Below, in pieces: positions 5,642 to 11,004 of a stretch of 11,004 nt of DNA. A program made the translations under genes and the position numbers. The notes beneath the pieces were generated by a model that ran no database searches, had not been told where the DNA came from, and was given only the letters and a program-made list of their open reading frames with translations. Every line of letters begins with the position of its first letter. The stretch's first letter is position 1. The stretch lies in NCBI GenBank assembly GCA_034189755.1, contig JAXIHJ010000128.1:1-11004 (forward strand), in the 5' to 3' direction. This DNA is from JAXIHJ01 sp034189755. GTDB lineage: Bacteria; Planctomycetota; Phycisphaerae; SM23-33.

Positions 5642-7213
5642 GTGAGCGATGAACTTCACCACGAATGCGGCATAGTGGCGCTTTATTGGCTGGGCAGGTC
5701 AGCCGGAAAGTCCGGCCTGGCCAGCCGGGCCGTCCATGACGAAAACGTGGCGGCACTGATGCCGCGGATGCTGCTGGACGTTCAGAACCGCGGGCAGCTT
5801 GCCGCCGGAATGAGCAGCTACGATCCGTCCCGGCCGCAAATCATCGATACCTACAAGGACATCGGCACGGTAACCGAAGCCTTCCGCATGTCGCACCCGG
5901 CCAAGTACCAAGCCATTCTCACAAAGTACGCCGGACGAGGCGCAATCGGGCATACACGATACGCCACCAGCGGCGCCGACGACGCACGCTGCGCCCAGCC
6001 CTTCGAGCGCCATCATGGCCGGCTGTGGAAGTGGTTCAGCTTTGCGTGGAACGGCAACTTGGCTAATTTCGGCCGCCTCCGCGACCGCCTGCTGGCAAGG
6101 AGACATTACCATTTCACGCTGAACACCGATACCGAGATGCTCATGCACGCCTTGGCGTATCGTCTTCGGGGCGATAAGCCGGTGGAGCTTGGCAAGGTGA
6201 TGACATCGCTAAGCCGCATCTTCGACGGGGCGTACAATATCGTCTTTCTGGATGCAATGGGGCGTATGCTGGTCGCGCGCGACCCGCTCGGTTTCAGGCC
6301 GCTGAGTTGGGCGGTGCAGGGCAGGCTCTTCGCCGCAGCCAGCGAGTCAACGGCCCTGGCGAACATGGGCTTCACCGACATCCACGACGTTACCCCCGGC
6401 GAGATGATTCTCATCGAGAAAGGCCGGCTGAGGCATGAGCGGTTCGCCAAGCCTCGAAGGCACGCCCACTGCTTTTTCGAGTGGGTTTATTTCTCGAACG
6501 TCGGCAGCACAATCGCCGATTCGAGCGTGTACATGACCCGCGCCATGGCAGGCAAACGCCTGGCCGGGCTTGAACGGGAAAAGGTGAATTCATCGTGCAT
6601 CGTGGTGCCAGTTCCCGACACCGCCAAGGCTGCCGCCGACGCATTCGCCTACGAAATGGGCATCCCGTCGGTAGAGGGGCTTATCCGCAACCGATACGTG
6701 GGGCGGAGTTTCATCGAACCGACTTCCACGCGCCGCCGCACGGCCAAGGGTAAATACACACCGCTGCCGGCAGTCCTGGCCGGAAAGAAGGTTTTCCTTA
6801 TAGAAGACTCGATCGTCCGATCGACGACGCTTGCGGCGCTTGCCGACCAGATACGCAAACAAGGCCGGGCGAAAGAGATTCACGTGCGTGTCGCCTGCCC
6901 TCCGATTATCACTCCGTGCTTTTACGGAATCGACATGTCCACGTTCGGTGAACTGTTCGCCAGAAAGTTCGTCCCTCGTGGTTATGACGGGACGCCATCC
7001 GAAGCGATGACGGCGAAAATGGCCGAGGCACTCGGACTGGACAGCCTGCGGTACTTATCGGTGGCAGACCTTGCACCTTGCCTCCGGATCGACGGGCGAA
7101 GCTTGTGCACCGGCTGTGTAACCGGCAAATATCCTACCGAGGCGGGCAACAGGCTCTTAAGCATCGCAAGACGGAATCTCAGAAACGGTAAACGCGGCAG
7201 AACGTACGAGTAG
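5642..7213 (+). CDS. purF: Amidophosphoribosyltransferase (glutamine PRPP amidotransferase)
   Basis: Commits PRPP to de novo purine synthesis: glutamine amide nitrogen plus PRPP gives phosphoribosylamine. The 523-aa protein has an N-terminal Ntn glutaminase domain with Cys9 in HHECGI, exposed after removal of a short propeptide, plus QNRGQ, GHTRYAT and the oxyanion motif WNGNL. The C-terminal phosphoribosyltransferase domain has the PRPP loop VFLIEDSIVRSTT (384-396) and NRYVGRSF. Cys277, Cys426, Cys489 and Cys492 align with the four [4Fe-4S] ligands of the B. subtilis-type enzyme. It carries more sequence between Cys9 and QNRGQ than the B. subtilis enzyme. The start chosen is GTG at 5642 with AGGAG 6 nt upstream, which puts Cys9 at the expected place. 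An in-frame TTG at 5591 would overlap the upstream gene and lacks support. The 16-nt gap suggests co-transcription with the activator gene. Confidence 0.9.
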   Translation: MSDELHHECGIVALYWLGRSAGKSGLASRAVHDENVAALMPRMLLDVQNRGQLAAGMSSYDPSRPQIIDTYKDIGTVTEAFRMSHPAKYQAILTKYAGRGAIGHTRYATSGADDARCAQPFERHHGRLWKWFSFAWNGNLANFGRLRDRLLARRHYHFTLNTDTEMLMHALAYRLRGDKPVELGKVMTSLSRIFDGAYNIVFLDAMGRMLVARDPLGFRPLSWAVQGRLFAAASESTALANMGFTDIHDVTPGEMILIEKGRLRHERFAKPRRHAHCFFEWVYFSNVGSTIADSSVYMTRAMAGKRLAGLEREKVNSSCIVVPVPDTAKAAADAFAYEMGIPSVEGLIRNRYVGRSFIEPTSTRRRTAKGKYTPLPAVLAGKKVFLIEDSIVRSTTLAALADQIRKQGRAKEIHVRVACPPIITPCFYGIDMSTFGELFARKFVPRGYDGTPSEAMTAKMAEALGLDSLRYLSVADLAPCLRIDGRSLCTGCVTGKYPTEAGNRLLSIARRNLRNGKRGRTYE

Positions 7214-7503
7214 CCGGAGTAAAGGCCAAAGTCATTAACCGGGGCAATCAGATTTTTTCGTAAATTTTGTCGCCTCTTTCTGATGAGCGCAGCGAATCGG
7301 CCGGAATCAGTGGGAACTTTGAGCATGCCTCGTTCCGCCAAAGTGATGGAGAGCCAAAGATATTCCCACAATCGATGGGACAGTAACGAGTGCCGAACAG
7401 AATTGCCTTGCAGCATAAAATCGGTTAGTTTGAGTTATTAGCTGCATGAATTCGGGATACCTTGGTAACGTTTTGGGGTTAGATACAAAATAAGGCCTGA
7501 ATA
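7214..7503. other. Intergenic region between purF and the large secreted-protein gene
   Basis: These 290 bp are relatively AT-rich. I find no convincing gene, RNA or strong terminator. Short inverted repeats are present (ATCAGA 7247-7252 with TCTGAT 7279-7284; TCCCA-N7-TGGGA near 7363-7382), but the first has a long loop and neither is followed by a clear T-run. A minus-strand ORF from purF antisense extends into it and is not credible. A ribosome-binding site AAGG (7492-7495) serves the downstream gene. Confidence 0.6.
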
Positions 7504-10500
7504 ATGAGTGTAAGGTGGCGGCTGCTTTTTGCATGGTTGGTTTTGTGGTCTTTTTTGTTTTGTCCGGCTGCATCGGGTGGCCAGGGCAAGCCCGGCATCC
7601 TTTTTGTCTGTTCAAGCAGCCACGAGTTGACCAGTCGCCGGATGTCGTATCTGGTCGATCCCAAGCATCAAAAGGAGCTGGAGGAAGCGGGATGGGCCGT
7701 AGGCTACTGTCCCTTGGAGCAACTGACTCCGGAGAACCTGCAGAAATTTCATGTCGTTGTTATGGCGCACCATCCCGCCAGGACAAACATATGGCCTCCT
7801 GCGAGCAAGGCGATATACGAATACGTCAAGGCAGGCGGCGGGCTGCTGATGTTTGCCGACTGCTACCGATTCAGGGGCAGACTGTCGCTGAACAAGTTCC
7901 TGAAGCCTCTGGACATCGAGGTGCTGGCAGAACGCATCAAGGAAAGCGACGAAAAGAAGATCAAACAGAAGATCAAGGGGCGCGATGACATCAAGGCATA
8001 TCTCACCGAAGAGATTGCCCCGTCTCCGCTAACCGAGGGTGTTCGTCGGATATGGTACCCTGATACGTACGATAATCCCTGTGCGATTAGATGCGGCCCG
8101 CAATGGCGCATCGTGCTGCGCGGCAGCAAGACGGCGAAATCCTCTCCGTGGCAGAAGCAAGAGAAGCAGACATATCAGCAGCGCCCGCCCATGGCGGCCT
8201 ATCGGGAATACGGGCAAGGCAGAGTGGTTTTCTTCTCAACTGACTCAGGGCTGTGGACGCTGGACCCTTATCATTTCTTCTGGGACGGTTTCTTTCTGGA
8301 TAACGGCGACGGCAGGCGGTTCCTGTTGAATACCTACCGCTGGCTGTCCGAGTCCGCCCGCCGAAACCGACAACTGGGCGGGTTCAGAAAAGAGATGCAA
8401 AAGCAGGTGTTCGACATCAGCCCTCGGCTCCTCGTCAGGCCGCGGATAGGAGCGGCCGTAATTAGTCGCCGCATCAGCGGCACCCGTCGAGAGGGAATCA
8501 TCGGGGTAAAATCGGCGTATAGTGGCGGGGCGAACACCATCAAGGAGTTCTGCGATCGTGCCAAGGAGATAGGTTACGATTATCTGGTGTTCACGGAAAA
8601 AGCGGAACGGATAACCAACGAAAACTGGGACAGCTACCGCAAGGATTGCCAGGACAACACGGATGAGAACTTCCTGGCGATTCCGGGCATAGCCATAAAG
8701 AGCCGGACCACCGGCAATGACGCAGTGGTATTCAACCTGCGATGCCCCTGGCCCGAACTGCAGTGGCGAAAGGAACCCAGCACACTCGTGCAAGTAGGGG
8801 TCAGTAACTGCTGGTACAGCAACCTGGCACAGGTTCATCCGGACTCAAACCCCTATCCTTATTATAATGAGGGGGCGTTAAACAGTTATGCTGTATTCAG
8901 TTATGGTCTGAAAAACCGCCTCGAAAATGACGCTCTCCAGAGCTACAGGCAATCGGTTGCCGACGGATTTCAGCTTACGCCGATTGTGGTTCACGACATC
9001 ACGGCACTGGACGGATTGGATAAAGCAGAGAGGGGTTACCGAACGATATTCTATTCCACCAGATGGGCCAAAGACTTTGTGATGGGGCACACCTGGCTGC
9101 ACACGGCGGTGGTAACCAGCGGTCCGGTGCTGGAGGAGTTTCGTGTGCACACTGACCCACCGGCTGAAACCCAACTAGCTGCCGAAGGTAAGCTGACGGT
9201 CAAAATCAAGGTTTCAGCCTCGGCCTCGATTAAGGTGGTACGGCTCTATTTTCGTGGCCGGGTCGTTCGTGCGTTTTATCCCCAAAAGAAATCTTTTGAA
9301 ACGGAGGTTGAGTATTATACGAATCAATCTGGGGCCTTTCACGTCGAGGCCGAGGACAACGCTGCCGGCAGGTTCTACTCAAAGGGGGTGCAGGTTACCT
9401 GGTCGCTGTACAAGCATTTCATCGGCGGCGACCGCATGAACGGCTACTGTTACGCCCAGCCGCCTTACTGGAAAGGCCAAACGCGAAAGGAACGGACCGC
9501 CCTCAAGGGTGGCAGCCTGTACCCCAAGCTGGGCTGGGGCGATACGTTCGGCTACGACATCGGCTGGATCGAGCGGCCGAACTGTTTTGAAATAGGGGGC
9601 GTTGCCGGCAGTGTCAGGCTCTTGAAGGCATCGCCGGCGTTTATTTTTGAGCAGGCGACAGCCTTCCATTGGGCCGCCCCGCATCGGCGTTTTGTCCTGA
9701 ACAGCACTGATTGCGTCATCATAGAGGACGACATCAGCCACGACCAGAGGGGTCTGGAAGACTATCGGCGGTTGCGGGAGAGGTCGAAGTATCTCAAAGC
9801 CAATGTAAGGATTACCGCTTTTCGTCCTCGTCGCTACACGATGCTGCTGGTGGAAAGCCAAAATGAGATATTAGCCGACGCAAAGCTGCGCAGCGGTAAA
9901 GGATGCAATCCCATCTTACTTAACGTCTACGCAGGGGCAGAGCCTTCTTCCTATAAAGAGGTCATCTATATCAATCAGGACGGGCGAGAGATTCGGACTT
10001 CGGGGCTTGTTCACGACGGGGTCAGAACTGTCGGCTCGGGCGGCTACGTGGCGATATCGCCCAACAGATACGGCATACCGGCCGTCTATTGCTTCCAGCC
10101 TGCATGCTTTGACACGGTAAGTGGGAAAAAGCTCATCCTCAGGGTCGGCCAGAAGATGACCGGGAATTTACCGGCGGGCACGCGTCTGGACAGGCGATAC
10201 CTTCTCGTAATCACACGCGGAGGCGAAGACGAAAGGCCCCTGCTGGAGATGATACGTGACCGCTACGGGTTTGACGGCACGCCAGCTTACCGGGTTCGCC
10301 TGACGCACGGTGAGGTGCTGGAGAATGTCTACAGCCCGTTGCTGGCGGCGAAGGACTACTGCGTCAGGGGGGATATTTCTCAAGCGGACCTTCCGGAAGA
10401 ATTACCGCTCAGGGTGAAGGGGCTGAACGAAAACTGGGACGCTGGCCTGTTTGACCTGGATAAACAGCAACTCATCAAGCGGGTGGCGGTATATCAAGGG

Positions 10501-10770
10501 ATGGGCTATACGCTCCTGGACGTGAGCCGAAAGCGGCGCGTTGTTATAGGAAACCTGCTCGTTGCCGACGATCCCAACGTATTGATTACGCTGCTGGAGT
10601 GCAGCTCCGGGGAATTACATTTTGTGATTCATAATCCCGCCGCTCAGCCTGTGGATACAAAAGTGCGAACAGCCGACGCCCTGACGGAATTTGTGCCATT
10701 TCAAGCAAGGTATGTCCTTGGCGCCGGCGGTCTGAAGCAGGTCAGTGTAAAACTCTCAGCCCGTCGATGA
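7504..10770 (+). CDS. Large secreted protein: amidotransferase/ThuA-like domain plus degenerate PHP-like domain
   Basis: 1088-aa protein of unknown function. Residues 1-26 look like a signal peptide (basic MSVRWR, hydrophobic core, AASGG), so it is probably exported. Residues about 30-285 look like a class-I glutamine-amidotransferase/ThuA-type fold (GILFVCSSSHE; GGGLLMFADCYRF with Cys120; YGQGRVVFFSTDSGLW; a closing LLNTYRWL), but no canonical nucleophile elbow is clear. Residues about 325-550 resemble CehA/McbA-type PHP metallohydrolases (AYSGG, YDYLVFTEKAE, FLAIPGIAI, GHTWLHTAVVTSGPVL), but the usual ligands are replaced: HxH by G334-V-K336, TDH by T-E365-K366, PGxE by PGIA397; D498 is kept. 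An Ig-like beta segment follows (about 555-640). Residues 640-1088 are unrecognised and beta-rich in appearance. Start ATG at 7504 has AAGG 8 nt upstream. It stands alone, and its end overlaps a convergent ORF. Role unknown; family placement is from memory of motifs. Confidence 0.85.
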   Translation: MSVRWRLLFAWLVLWSFLFCPAASGGQGKPGILFVCSSSHELTSRRMSYLVDPKHQKELEEAGWAVGYCPLEQLTPENLQKFHVVVMAHHPARTNIWPPASKAIYEYVKAGGGLLMFADCYRFRGRLSLNKFLKPLDIEVLAERIKESDEKKIKQKIKGRDDIKAYLTEEIAPSPLTEGVRRIWYPDTYDNPCAIRCGPQWRIVLRGSKTAKSSPWQKQEKQTYQQRPPMAAYREYGQGRVVFFSTDSGLWTLDPYHFFWDGFFLDNGDGRRFLLNTYRWLSESARRNRQLGGFRKEMQKQVFDISPRLLVRPRIGAAVISRRISGTRREGIIGVKSAYSGGANTIKEFCDRAKEIGYDYLVFTEKAERITNENWDSYRKDCQDNTDENFLAIPGIAIKSRTTGNDAVVFNLRCPWPELQWRKEPSTLVQVGVSNCWYSNLAQVHPDSNPYPYYNEGALNSYAVFSYGLKNRLENDALQSYRQSVADGFQLTPIVVHDITALDGLDKAERGYRTIFYSTRWAKDFVMGHTWLHTAVVTSGPVLEEFRVHTDPPAETQLAAEGKLTVKIKVSASASIKVVRLYFRGRVVRAFYPQKKSFETEVEYYTNQSGAFHVEAEDNAAGRFYSKGVQVTWSLYKHFIGGDRMNGYCYAQPPYWKGQTRKERTALKGGSLYPKLGWGDTFGYDIGWIERPNCFEIGGVAGSVRLLKASPAFIFEQATAFHWAAPHRRFVLNSTDCVIIEDDISHDQRGLEDYRRLRERSKYLKANVRITAFRPRRYTMLLVESQNEILADAKLRSGKGCNPILLNVYAGAEPSSYKEVIYINQDGREIRTSGLVHDGVRTVGSGGYVAISPNRYGIPAVYCFQPACFDTVSGKKLILRVGQKMTGNLPAGTRLDRRYLLVITRGGEDERPLLEMIRDRYGFDGTPAYRVRLTHGEVLENVYSPLLAAKDYCVRGDISQADLPEELPLRVKGLNENWDAGLFDLDKQQLIKRVAVYQGMGYTLLDVSRKRRVVIGNLLVADDPNVLITLLECSSGELHFVIHNPAAQPVDTKVRTADALTEFVPFQARYVLGAGGLKQVSVKLSARR

Positions 10771-11004
10771 CGGCCTTGACGCTTCCGGCGCCTTTCGCCG
10801 GGATTACGGCAGGCTGCACCAGCCAACCCGCTGGCCTGGCCCTTGGGGGAGTTTTGGCGTTGCATTTCGGTGCCGGCTTCGTAAAGTAATGACGTTCGTT
10901 TCCGCAGATGTTCACCATTCGGGCTATTGGGCGGTGATTCGGATAGGCTCGCAGCCAGCGGAGGCATTTGTAAATGGGAGTTTCAATCGGCAGGCCAAAG
11001 CAAG
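10742..11004 (-). CDS. C-terminal part of an unidentified protein, entering from the right edge
   Basis: The minus strand is open from the window end to a TGA at 10744-10742, giving 86 readable codons (first full codon at 11002). The product starts CFGLPIETPIYKCLRWLRAY, includes NICGNERHYFTKP and ends AVIDGLRVLH. Composition is protein-like, with amphipathic helical spacing and G/C-biased third codon positions. The order GLP-x5-helix, then a strand before ICGN, vaguely recalls a flavodoxin-like fold, but I do not recognise the family. It overlaps the end of the convergent 1088-aa gene by 29 bp. A plus-strand frame is also open here, so the call is moderate. Confidence 0.5.
   Translation of the reverse strand, partial: CFGLPIETPIYKCLRWLRAYPNHRPIARMVNICGNERHYFTKPAPKCNAKTPPRARPAGWLVQPAVIPAKGAGSVKAVIDGLRVLH

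Noticed and set aside
6982..7416. Minus-strand ORF of 144 aa reaching into the purF downstream intergenic region
   Set aside because: Mostly antisense to purF, no recognisable motif and no ribosome-binding site seen.
7462..7489. Sigma-70 promoter TTGGTA-N16-TACAAA for the 1088-aa gene
   Set aside because: The predicted start (about 7496) would fall after the ribosome-binding site AAGG (7492-7495); match is weak.
10767..10889. Plus-strand 40-codon ORF whose ATG overlaps the stop of the 1088-aa gene (ATGA)
   Set aside because: The overlap is suggestive of coupling, but the product is low-complexity and the opposite strand holds a longer, more protein-like open frame.

Overview
The window looks like chromosomal sequence from a Gram-negative, moderately GC-rich bacterium. 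It encodes an outer-membrane beta-barrel, uses sigma-54 promoters, and carries a large secreted protein of a type I associate with Planctomycetota/Phycisphaerae and relatives. That placement is inferred from style alone, without any search. The 100-N run at 2676-2775 shows this is a scaffolded draft or metagenome assembly.

Left half (1-4000, minus strand) is a nitrogen-assimilation block. amtB (ammonium channel; C-terminus lost in the gap) is followed by the last 12 codons of a PII protein gene (glnK/glnB type) and, 35 nt later, by a TorF/TIGR02001-like outer-membrane barrel protein. This looks like an amtB-glnK-porin operon. After a 305-bp intergenic region comes glnA (type I glutamine synthetase), which runs off the window start with an estimated 20 or so residues missing. 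Both amtB and glnA have a well-formed sigma-54 (-24/-12) promoter on the minus strand, with GG and GC at the exact canonical spacing. Both also have an inverted repeat with related half-sites about 130-160 bp upstream of the predicted transcription start, where an enhancer-binding activator would sit.

Middle (4045-7213, plus strand). Divergent from amtB is a NifA-type sigma-54 activator (GAF, AAA+ with GAFTGA, Fis-like HTH, no receiver domain). purF (amidophosphoribosyltransferase, with Fe-S cysteines) follows after 16 nt. The dyad in the amtB/activator intergenic region also covers the likely sigma-70 promoter of the activator. One site could therefore both activate amtB and control the activator's own gene. 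Taken together, the NifA-like protein is the obvious candidate regulator of ammonium uptake (amtB-glnK-porin) and assimilation (glnA), with a glutamine-consuming enzyme (purF) co-transcribed behind it.

Right part (7214-11004). A 290-bp intergenic region precedes a 1088-aa predicted secreted protein. It combines an N-terminal glutamine-amidotransferase/ThuA-like fold, a CehA/McbA-like PHP module in which most expected metal ligands are replaced, and a long unrecognised C-terminal region. Its end overlaps by 29 bp the end of a convergent, partial minus-strand gene that enters from the right edge.
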